The position numbers and the translations under genes are program-made. Positions 1-7,203 of a DNA stretch of 33,173 nucleotides are shown here, piece by piece (the stretch's first letter is position 1; the number at the start of each line of letters is the position of its first letter). The stretch is from Clostridiales bacterium (GTDB taxonomy: Bacteria > Bacillota > Clostridia > Christensenellales > Borkfalkiaceae): contig SVHP01000017.1 of assembly GCA_015055735.1 (NCBI GenBank), forward strand, positions 1 to 33,173, read 5' to 3'. The notes under the pieces are model-generated. The model was not told where the DNA came from, searched no databases, and was given only the letters and a program-made list of their open reading frames with translations.

Positions 1-1
1 G

Positions 2-1750
2 TTTGATTTCTATTTCGTTCAAGGCGATCAAAATTTCGTAGGTATTACTGATTCTACTAATAATTACTACAACTTTACCGTTGGACAAGCTGCTGAATGT
101 GAAGATATTTTCGTTTACGATTTAGAAGGCAACCCAGCAAACTTTAATAAAGATACTTGGTTAACAATCGTTATCAATATCGATGCTTACCCTGCTAATG
201 CCGAAGGTTATGCAACAGGCGCTTGGAAAGGATACTTTGATAACGTACGTTATATGACTGACGCAGGTTATGAATGCTACGTTAACGGTAGCCTTAAAGC
301 ACCTGAACCTTTAATTGCTGATATCGCAAATATTTCTTTAGATAACGCTATCGCAAACCCAGGCGCTGATTATAAATTAACCCGTGCTGCAGCAGAAGAT
401 ACTTATTTAGACAAGACTGCTATCAAATTCACCGGTTCAAATGATAGTACTTGGAAAAACAATCTCTTAATCAATATCGCTGATTATAGAGCAGACTACG
501 CTTGGATCGTTGCTGACTTCTATTTCAATTCAAACGACGTTATGTTTGATACCGTAAGCGCAAGCTACGTAGCACTTCCTTTCGGTGTTCACTCTACAAC
601 CGACGCTTTCACTGCAATTAATATAGTTGACGGTATATGCTATTCAGTTCCTGCAGTTAAGGGCGCTTGGAATACAATCGCTTTCAAAATTGATGAAATT
701 AGCGGCGCATATCTAAACGCTATTATGTCAGGCGCAGTTGATACTTACGTTGCAAACATTATGGCTATCACTGCAGAAGCTATGCCTGAAATCATTACTG
801 TTTCTAATACTATTGATAATAGCAATATTTACGTGTTCGACTATTCTGCAAATGGTGTTGCTCCTATGACTAGATATGATGACGTTGCTGTTTTCGGCAA
901 AACTGGTTTAGTTCAATTAGTTGGTGCATCTAACGGTACTTGGCACAATACTTTCATGGTTTCTGGTTTAACAGGTGTTAAAACCTTAAAGGCAGCAGGT
1001 TATAGATATCTTGCAGTTGATATTATGTTCCAAAGCCAAGGCGTTGCAGGAAGCCAACCTGGTTTCTTCTATCCAGCAGGTGATGTTATTTCAGTTCCAT
1101 TAAACGGAACTCCATCAAGTTCTGAAATTATGATTTTTGACGCTGCTCATCAACCACTCGCTACTTTTAAAGACAATACTTGGACTACTTTCGTTTTTGA
1201 TTTAAGTACTACTGATAAAGACAACATTCAAGCTTACGCTGTTGGCGCTAGCCATTGGTTTATTAGCGATTGTTACGCTATGACCGAAGGCGAATTCACT
1301 GCTTGGAAAGTTGCTCCTGAAAAAGTAGAAGTTGAAGTTGCTGGTCTTACTACCAAAAACATCACTAAAGCAGTTGTAGATGGTGTTGGTGGACGTGACG
1401 GCGTTGTTCAATGTACGGGTACTGGTAATTGGTATGATAACGTTGTTTATATTCCTGTAGCGCAAATGCCAAACGAAGTTTATACTACTTTCTCTTTTGA
1501 CGTTTATTTCTCTGCTGAAGCTAGTTTATTCTTCTACTTTTTAAGTTCAGATGCAAATTCAATCGCTATGGGTTCAGGCTCTATCGAAGGTATTCAAATT
1601 TTAGACGCTGACGGTAACGAAACCGTATTAGCAACTAATACTTGGCTTACCGTTAAACTTGATCTAACCAAGATGGGTTATGCTTCACCACAATTCTTTG
1701 CTAGCATAGTCGGTCAAGTAATGACTATTGATAACGCTTACTTCGCATAA
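2..1750 (+). CDS. Modular exported beta-sandwich protein, 5'-truncated
   Basis: The reading frame is open from base 2, so the 5' end lies outside the window; the ATG at 254 is internal. The visible 582 residues consist of at least four similar modules of about 130-170 residues. Each carries a W-x-T-[IV/F] strand motif (DTWLTIVINI, AWNTIAFKI, NTWTTFVFDL, NTWLTVKLDL) and ends in a strand such as YFDNVRYMT, ISDCYAMT or IDNAYFA. This resembles carbohydrate-binding jelly-roll modules that end in a 'y-[IF]-D-n-[vay]' strand, but no named family is claimed. There is no LPXTG or other anchor at the C-terminus. The last 472 residues are closely similar to the last 474 of the neighbour at 2105-4330, and their final third is almost identical in DNA. 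By analogy with that neighbour it is probably exported; a role in glycan binding at the surface is inference. Codons are biased to GCT, GTT, ACT and GGT, suggesting high expression. Confidence 0.8.
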   Translation, partial: FDFYFVQGDQNFVGITDSTNNYYNFTVGQAAECEDIFVYDLEGNPANFNKDTWLTIVINIDAYPANAEGYATGAWKGYFDNVRYMTDAGYECYVNGSLKAPEPLIADIANISLDNAIANPGADYKLTRAAAEDTYLDKTAIKFTGSNDSTWKNNLLINIADYRADYAWIVADFYFNSNDVMFDTVSASYVALPFGVHSTTDAFTAINIVDGICYSVPAVKGAWNTIAFKIDEISGAYLNAIMSGAVDTYVANIMAITAEAMPEIITVSNTIDNSNIYVFDYSANGVAPMTRYDDVAVFGKTGLVQLVGASNGTWHNTFMVSGLTGVKTLKAAGYRYLAVDIMFQSQGVAGSQPGFFYPAGDVISVPLNGTPSSSEIMIFDAAHQPLATFKDNTWTTFVFDLSTTDKDNIQAYAVGASHWFISDCYAMTEGEFTAWKVAPEKVEVEVAGLTTKNITKAVVDGVGGRDGVVQCTGTGNWYDNVVYIPVAQMPNEVYTTFSFDVYFSAEASLFFYFLSSDANSIAMGSGSIEGIQILDADGNETVLATNTWLTVKLDLTKMGYASPQFFASIVGQVMTIDNAYFA

Positions 1751-1837
1751 GCAAAATAAGTTAATAAGGCTACTAACTAAGTAGCAAAGTAATAAGAAGT
1801 TGTCGCAACGTGGCAAACAGTTGCGTTGCGATAACTT
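332..1837 (+). repeat. Tandem gene duplication, copy 1
   Basis: This segment (from ATTTCTTTAGATAACGCT at 332 through the 3' hairpin) is homologous to 2906-4417. The offset is 2574 at the start and 2580 at the end, so only small net length changes occurred. Identity is highest in the last 450 bases and the 3' untranslated region, where long stretches are unchanged. The 5' parts of the two genes differ: an extra sandwich module here, Big_2 plus signal peptide in the other copy. Confidence 0.85.
1769..1837 (+). terminator. Double hairpin 3' region, copy 1
   Basis: A small hairpin (GCTACT at 1769-1774, AGTAGC at 1780-1785, loop of 5) is followed by a 14-bp stem: AAGTTGTCGCAACG at 1797-1810 pairs with 1824-1837 with one G-U pair, loop of 13. 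No long T-run follows directly, so it may protect the mRNA end as much as terminate. The same structure recurs after the next surface-protein gene at 4349-4417. Confidence 0.6.
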
Positions 1838-1900
1838 AATATTTTAGGTTTATAACTTTCTTTTAATTATGTGCTATATTGAGTTAATAGCCTATCGTGA

Positions 1901-1929
1901 TTAAAAGAAACAATACAAGTTTTTATAAT
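1901..1929 (+). promoter_or_regulatory. Putative promoter of the 41-codon gene and surface protein
   Basis: A perfect TATAAT lies at 1924-1929, with TTAAAA (4 of 6 matches to TTGACA) at 1901-1906 and a 17-bp spacer. It is about 50 bp upstream of the start at 1983. The prediction rests on sequence match only. Confidence 0.5.
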
Positions 1930-1982
1930 ATAAATGATTTAATGGCGAATTTTCGCTATAAATTGTTTTTAAGGAGGTTTTT

Positions 1983-2108
1983 ATGGCAAAATATGAACAA
2001 CCTACCATCGATATTTTATATTTGGTAGATAAAGACGTACTTTTTTTATCTGCAATGTTTGACCCTGTAGGTAATGATAAGCCATGGACTGGGGAGGATG
2101 AGCTATGA
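1983..2108 (+). CDS. 41-residue peptide coupled to the surface protein gene
   Basis: An ATG at 1983 follows a near-ideal AAGGAGG (1971-1977) and opens a 41-codon frame ending in TGA at 2106-2108. Its stop overlaps the start of the next gene as ATGA (2105-2108), the usual layout for translational coupling. The peptide is acidic, has no signal sequence, and contains YEQPTIDILYLVDKD followed by a hydrophobic stretch around VLFLSAMF. I recall, but cannot check here, similar short proteins with a 'YE-x-P-x-[IV]-[ED]-[IV]' start next to surface or Ig-like proteins in Clostridia. The strong ribosome site, presence of a promoter and exact coupling argue that it is translated. Its function is unknown; a leader that sets translation of the surface protein is the simplest idea. 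Confidence 0.7.
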   Translation: MAKYEQPTIDILYLVDKDVLFLSAMFDPVGNDKPWTGEDEL

Positions 2109-4330
2109 CAAAATTAGTTAAAAAATCTTTAATTGCTGTTATGTCAGTTATTCTTGCTCTCTGTGCGTTTGCAACTCTTGGCGCAAGTACGGTTAAAGCA
2201 GATAGTACCGTTATTACTTCGAAAGGCGCTAGTGTAAGACTTATTGAGCCTACTGGTATTAAATTTGGTGCTGAAATTAGCGCGGTTAACGAAAATGCAA
2301 CATACGGCTTTGCTATTGTACCCGACTACTACTTGACAAAGAAAAATATTACTGAAAATTACATTCCTGCACTTATTGACGCTTATACAGTAGACGGTAT
2401 TATTCTTCTTGCATCAATCCCTGTTGAGGGGGAAATTTATGGTAGTGTCGGTAATATCTTAGAAGAAAACTTCGGGTTGACTTTCGCGGGTATTCCTTAC
2501 GAAAAAATAGATGATTCTTATACTTATGGCGACGTAATTTATGCAAGTGTGTTAGACGTTTCAACTAAACTTCTCAACAAGTACTACTACGAAGAATATC
2601 CTTTGATGCCTGAAGACATAGTTATTATCGATGAATTTATGGCAAAGGCTCTTGAAAAAGAAGGTAAAGAACTCACAATTTCTATTGATAGCGAAAAAAC
2701 GCTTGGACTTGATGAAACAGTAACTCTTGAAGCTACTACCGATTTAGATAAGGAATTTATCGTTTGGAAAAGTGATAATCCAGACGTTGCAACTGTTGAA
2801 AACGGCGTTGTCACTGCTAAATTGAGTGGCGTTGCTAACGTAACTGCTAATATCGCAGGTGTATCTTCAACTTGTGTTATCAAAGTAGTTCCTGACGTTG
2901 TAGATATTTCTTTAGATAACGCTGTACCAAGAGAAGACCCTGATTATAGATTAACTCGCGCTGCTGCAGAAGAAACTTATGTAGATAGGACTGCTATCAA
3001 GTTCACAGGTACAAACGAAGCTCTTTGGAGAAATAATCTCTTAATCAATATCGCTGATTATAGAGCAGACTATGAATGGATAGTTGTTGATTTCTATTTT
3101 AATTCAGATGACGTTAGATTTAATACCGTAAGCGCTGGCTATGTAACACTTCCTTTCGGTGTTTGTTGCACAAACGGTGCATTCTACGCAGTTAACTTTG
3201 TTGATGGCGAATATCATTCAGTTCCTGCAGTTAAGGGTTGGAATACTATAGCTTTCAAAATTGACGAAATGAAATGCCATAACGACGAATATCTAGACGC
3301 TATCATGTTAGGCGCAGTTGATACTTACGTTGCAAACATTAGGGCCATGACTGCAAAAGCTATGCCTGAAATCATCGTTCCTTCTAACATTCTTGACAAC
3401 AGTAATATTTACTTATATAACAATTATGCTACCGGTGGTATTAACCCTATGACTAGATACGATAACGTTGCTGTTTTCGGTAAAACCGATTTAGTTCAAA
3501 TCGTTGGTGGCGCTAATGCTACGTGGCATAACGCATTCGAAATCACTGGTCTATCAGGCTTAAATACGTTAAAAACAGCTGGTTATAGATATCTTGCAGT
3601 TGATATTATGTTCCAAAGTCAAGGCGTTACGGGAACTGTACCAAACTTCTTGTTCCCAGCAGCAGATTGGTCACCTGTTCCACTAAACGGTTCGCCTGCA
3701 ATTCCTGAAATTATGCTTTTTGACGCTGCTCATCAATCTACTACTTTGAAAGACAATACTTGGACTACTTTCGTATTTGATTTGAGTGCTACTGATAAAG
3801 ATAACATTCAAGCTTATGCTTCAGGCGCTTGCAACTGGTACATTAGCGATTGTTACGCTATGACAGAAGGCGAATTCACTGCTTGGAAAGTTGCGCCTGA
3901 AAAATTAGAAGTTGAAGTTGCTGGTCTTACTACCAAAAACATCACTAAAGCAGTTGTAGATGGCGTTGGTGGACGTGACGGCGTTGTTCAATGTACGGGT
4001 ACTGGAACTTGGTATGATAACGTTGTGTTTATTCCTATAGCGCAAATGCCAAACGAAGTTTATACTACTTTCTCTTTTGACGTTTATTTATCTAAAGAAG
4101 CTAGTTTATACTTCTATTTCTTAAGTTCAGATGCAAATTCAATCGCTATGGGTTCAGGTTCTATCGATGGTATTCAAATTTTAGACGCTGACGGTAACGA
4201 AGCCGTTTTAGCAACTAATACTTGGCTTACCGTTAAACTTGACTTAACCAAGATGGGTTATGCTGCACCTCAATTCTTTGCTAGCATAGAAGGTCAAGTA
4301 ATGACTATTGATAACGCTTACTTTGCATAA
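2105..4330 (+). CDS. Exported Big_2 / beta-sandwich surface protein
   Basis: The 741-residue protein starts with a signal peptide: a lysine-rich N-terminus, a hydrophobic core at about 8-25, and a probable cut after VKA (residue 32). Residues about 38-185 form a domain with the motif GASVRLIEPTGIKF, a type seen at the N-terminus of many clostridial secreted proteins. Residues about 189-262 are a bacterial Ig-like Big_2 domain (VWKSDNPDVATVENGVVTA). From residue 268 to the end come three beta-sandwich modules closely matching the last three modules of the upstream gene. There is no sortase motif, transmembrane tail or S-layer homology domain, so attachment is unexplained. Its start overlaps the stop of the 41-codon gene by 4 bases. 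It is probably a surface or secreted glycan-interacting protein, but no catalytic motif was recognised. Confidence 0.85.
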   Translation: MTKLVKKSLIAVMSVILALCAFATLGASTVKADSTVITSKGASVRLIEPTGIKFGAEISAVNENATYGFAIVPDYYLTKKNITENYIPALIDAYTVDGIILLASIPVEGEIYGSVGNILEENFGLTFAGIPYEKIDDSYTYGDVIYASVLDVSTKLLNKYYYEEYPLMPEDIVIIDEFMAKALEKEGKELTISIDSEKTLGLDETVTLEATTDLDKEFIVWKSDNPDVATVENGVVTAKLSGVANVTANIAGVSSTCVIKVVPDVVDISLDNAVPREDPDYRLTRAAAEETYVDRTAIKFTGTNEALWRNNLLINIADYRADYEWIVVDFYFNSDDVRFNTVSAGYVTLPFGVCCTNGAFYAVNFVDGEYHSVPAVKGWNTIAFKIDEMKCHNDEYLDAIMLGAVDTYVANIRAMTAKAMPEIIVPSNILDNSNIYLYNNYATGGINPMTRYDNVAVFGKTDLVQIVGGANATWHNAFEITGLSGLNTLKTAGYRYLAVDIMFQSQGVTGTVPNFLFPAADWSPVPLNGSPAIPEIMLFDAAHQSTTLKDNTWTTFVFDLSATDKDNIQAYASGACNWYISDCYAMTEGEFTAWKVAPEKLEVEVAGLTTKNITKAVVDGVGGRDGVVQCTGTGTWYDNVVFIPIAQMPNEVYTTFSFDVYLSKEASLYFYFLSSDANSIAMGSGSIDGIQILDADGNEAVLATNTWLTVKLDLTKMGYAAPQFFASIEGQVMTIDNAYFA

Positions 4331-4417
4331 GCAAAACAAGTTAATAAGGCTACTAACTGAGTAGCAAAGTAATAAGAAGTTGTCGCAACGTGACAAACCG
4401 TTGCGTTGTGGCAACTT
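2906..4417 (+). repeat. Tandem gene duplication, copy 2
   Basis: Partner of the segment at 332-1837. The homology covers about 472 codons plus roughly 85 bases of 3' untranslated DNA. Many substitutions are scattered through the first two modules, so this is a real duplication and not an assembly echo. Confidence 0.85.
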
Positions 4418-4434
4418 ATTATTATAAATTTTTT
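4349..4434 (+). terminator. Double hairpin 3' region, copy 2
   Basis: GCTACT (4349-4354) pairs with AGTAGC (4360-4365). A 14-bp stem follows between 4377-4390 and 4404-4417, with two changes relative to a perfect complement, both of which keep G-U pairing. A run of T at about 4429-4434 lies 11 bases downstream. It probably ends the surface-protein transcript before the metabolic cluster. Confidence 0.6.
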
Positions 4435-4479
4435 GGAAAATAATTTACAAAAAAACGATACTTTTACGGAGATATTATT

Positions 4480-5172
4480 ATGTGGTGCGGTAAAAATAAG
4501 GCAGTGACTTTTTCTTTTGACGACGGAACAACACAAGATATAAAACTAATTAAACTACTAGATAAATATGGCATGAAGGCTACTTTTAATATCAATTCGG
4601 CTTTGCTTGGCATTAAAGAAAAATTAAAGGTAAACGGGCGTGAAGTTGATTTTAATAAAGTTAATCCATTAGAATTAAGAAAAATTTATAAAAACCACGA
4701 AATTGCAGTACATACTTTAACGCACGCTGACCTTATCGTTGCCGACGATGACACGGTATTTTGGCAAGTGGAAAAAGATAGGCAATCTTTATCTAATTTA
4801 TCGGGTACTACCGTAGTAGGTATGGCTTATCCTAACGGCGGTGTTAATAACGACGATAGAGTGGCTAAAATAATCAAAGAAAGAACGGGTGTAAGATATG
4901 CAAGAACTATTACTAGCACCTATAATTTTGATTTACAAACCAACTTATATCGTTTTAATCCAACGGTATCTTGGACGGAAGACGTTATGTATAACTTAAT
5001 TGATGATTTTATTGCTATTAAAAGTGATAAACCACAACTTTTATATATATGGGGACACAGTTTTGAGATAGACGCAAAGACTGTGGATATTAAAAAATTT
5101 GAAAAAGCGCTAGAAAAACTTTCACAACAAGAAGATATTTTCTTTGGCTTAAACAGTGAAATTTTATTATAA
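4480..5172 (+). CDS. NodB-type polysaccharide deacetylase, cytosolic
   Basis: The 230-residue protein has the motifs of the NodB homology domain (carbohydrate esterase 4 fold): SFDDG with D14 (predicted base) and D15 (metal), H78-x3-H82 (HTLTH) as metal ligands, and YPNGG near residue 126. A late WGHS segment fits the motif carrying the catalytic histidine. There is no signal peptide, and an in-frame stop at 4441-4443 excludes an upstream extension, so the enzyme is probably cytosolic. That argues against peptidoglycan deacetylation and for removing an acyl group from, or opening, a small imported molecule. ACGGAG precedes the start. It is the first gene of the packed cluster and lies 60 bp before the propeller gene. 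The fold call is firm; the substrate is unknown. Confidence 0.85.
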   Translation: MWCGKNKAVTFSFDDGTTQDIKLIKLLDKYGMKATFNINSALLGIKEKLKVNGREVDFNKVNPLELRKIYKNHEIAVHTLTHADLIVADDDTVFWQVEKDRQSLSNLSGTTVVGMAYPNGGVNNDDRVAKIIKERTGVRYARTITSTYNFDLQTNLYRFNPTVSWTEDVMYNLIDDFIAIKSDKPQLLYIWGHSFEIDAKTVDIKKFEKALEKLSQQEDIFFGLNSEILL

Positions 5173-5232
5173 AACGCTAAAAAATAAATTTGAAAATTAA
5201 GCGAAATTGCTTTTATATAGATAGGTAAAATT

Positions 5233-7188
5233 ATGGACGTACAAATTGCTAAAAACATTATACCAGTACCTAAATCAAGAAATCCTTTCGTTAACAACAA
5301 CCTTTTGTTTTGTGGAAAGGATAAAAACGGTAGAAACCGATATTGGATTTCGTCGGTAAACAGTGTTTCAGGCTCTATGGGGCTTGTTATCACTTCTGAC
5401 GGGCAATATAAAATAATTGAATTTAACAATCAATTAACCAAAGGTAACGGCGATAAATTTTCTAACTATGCAGCCGCTTACGTTGGTGACGATACTATTT
5501 ATTTATCGGGCGATTTATCCGAAATTTATTCGATAAATATTGAAACTAACGAATTCCATCAATATTCAACGGGCGCTCCGTCCTTTTTGCTTTTCGCAGG
5601 CATGAATTACGATAAGGAAACTGGCAAGATTTTATTCGGCTCGGCTCTTCCTGGCAAAGGAATTTGCTCGGTTTCTTTTGACATAAACACTAAAGAGTCT
5701 AAACTTTTTTACAACAAAGAAGGGTTTTACGCTTTTGAAGGCTTTGATAATAAGGACGGCACTCATACCCAAAATTATTACGTTTACGGTGTGGATATGC
5801 CTTCTTTCGTTCATTATAAATGGAACCCAAAAGAAAACACCTTAAAGCATTATTTAACCGTTAAAAAACCCGTTTATAGAAAGTTTATTTACGATAGAGA
5901 AAATAGGGTTTACTACGGCAGTTTAGGTTGGCTTGACCCTAGGGAAGAAAAGTTTGTTGAAGGGCCTTTCTGTGGGGACGATAATATAATATTCTTTTAT
6001 AGCGATTACAAAACGGCGTTCGGCACACGTGTATTTGCCGACGAGTTAAAAACTAAAGTTTATAGATGGGATATAGAACAAAATATTCTTACCGAAATTT
6101 GTACTATTCCTTACGCCCAAGTAAACGTTTTTGAAATGACCGAAGACGGAAATATTTTGGCTGTTAATATGTACGCCGAACTATTCATTTTTGATAAAAA
6201 CGGTAATCAACTTTTATATAAGGAAATGAAGGCTGATTCACCTGGTCAAACGGATACGTGCGTTAGGGTGGATGAAAGAACCATTTTAGGCACGCCGTTT
6301 ATAACCCAAAGATTTTGGATTGCCGATACCATTACCAAACAAGGTTTTGATGCTGGAAGGGCAGCCCCTAACGAAGGCGAAGTATTGCAAACGTGGAACG
6401 TTAACGGCAAAATTTATATGGCAGGCTACATCACGGGCTCACTGACCGAATATACTCACGGCAAGCCTATAAAGTTTCCTGAAAATCCTAGGGTAATAAT
6501 CGAACCACCTACTGCGTTAAGATTGACCTGTGGCGCATCAGACTGTACGAACATTTTTTATTCGTGTTCACGCCAAAACGGGTTGCACGGCTCGGTTGTG
6601 GTTAAATACGATACAAAAAAAGACAAGGTAGAGCATATTGTCGATATTCTAAAAGGACAACAACTTTACAGTTTGTTATATAACAAAAAACACAAATGCT
6701 TGGTTGCAGGGACTACCTTTTACGCCGACGGATTTATTCAAAAACCTAGTGGGGATAAGGTTTATTTAATCACCATTTCGGTTGAGCCGTTCAAACTTTT
6801 GAATGCTTACGAGATGCCGAAAGGTTATAAGTTCGCAGGCGTGTTCGGTAATAAGGATGACGATACCTATTTTGTGTATTTGGTTACTGAAGAATGTTCT
6901 TATACAGTTTCGCATACGGCTGAATTTTCTATAACTCACCCAGAAAAAGGGTTGATGAATATACGAGAATATCACGACGACGTTCACGTTTACGCAGCAA
7001 GGACGACTTGCGATACGAATACTTATATTGCTTGTCAAAACGGCGTGGTTAAAAAACTTACCTTTGTTGACGGTGAGTTTAAGCCGTTAAAGGAATATAA
7101 AACTGAAGGCGAAATTATAACTTGGTCTTATCAAGACGGCGAAGTTTTCGTTGTCACCAAAAAAGACGTTTACATTTTCAATTATTAG
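5233..7188 (+). CDS. Predicted cytosolic beta-propeller protein
   Basis: This 651-residue protein has no signal peptide or membrane segment. Repeating units of about 45-60 residues have alternating short beta strands with patterns such as YYGSLGWLD, KVYRWDIEQN, ILAVNMYAELFIFDKNG and YIACQNGVVKKLTF. This is the look of a WD40/NHL/YVTN-like propeller, with blades spread over the whole length. No catalytic motif was recognised. The ribosome site is weak (AGGT 8 bases before the ATG). The gene sits between a cytosolic NodB enzyme and the amidohydrolase (15-bp gap), so it may be a lyase or isomerase with a propeller fold, or a scaffold. The function is not known. Confidence 0.65.
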   Translation: MDVQIAKNIIPVPKSRNPFVNNNLLFCGKDKNGRNRYWISSVNSVSGSMGLVITSDGQYKIIEFNNQLTKGNGDKFSNYAAAYVGDDTIYLSGDLSEIYSINIETNEFHQYSTGAPSFLLFAGMNYDKETGKILFGSALPGKGICSVSFDINTKESKLFYNKEGFYAFEGFDNKDGTHTQNYYVYGVDMPSFVHYKWNPKENTLKHYLTVKKPVYRKFIYDRENRVYYGSLGWLDPREEKFVEGPFCGDDNIIFFYSDYKTAFGTRVFADELKTKVYRWDIEQNILTEICTIPYAQVNVFEMTEDGNILAVNMYAELFIFDKNGNQLLYKEMKADSPGQTDTCVRVDERTILGTPFITQRFWIADTITKQGFDAGRAAPNEGEVLQTWNVNGKIYMAGYITGSLTEYTHGKPIKFPENPRVIIEPPTALRLTCGASDCTNIFYSCSRQNGLHGSVVVKYDTKKDKVEHIVDILKGQQLYSLLYNKKHKCLVAGTTFYADGFIQKPSGDKVYLITISVEPFKLLNAYEMPKGYKFAGVFGNKDDDTYFVYLVTEECSYTVSHTAEFSITHPEKGLMNIREYHDDVHVYAARTTCDTNTYIACQNGVVKKLTFVDGEFKPLKEYKTEGEIITWSYQDGEVFVVTKKDVYIFNY

Positions 7189-7203
7189 AAGGAGACACTT
7201 ACT

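Noticed and set aside
254..256. ATG at 254 as start of the first surface protein
   Set aside because: The frame is open from base 2 and upstream codons encode a further sandwich module (for example DTWLTIVINI), so the ATG is internal.
1930..1970. Short GCGAATTTTCGC inverted repeat as riboswitch or regulatory hairpin
   Set aside because: A five-bp stem with a two-base loop and no second helix is too little to call a structured RNA.
332..4417. Assembly artefact as cause of the duplicated segment
   Set aside because: The copies differ at many sites, by small in-frame length changes and in their 5' domains, so they are genuine paralogues.
4920..5429. Long open frame on the minus strand over the deacetylase and propeller genes
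   Set aside because: It spans two well-supported plus-strand genes, has no ribosome site or recognisable motif, and reads as an antisense shadow.
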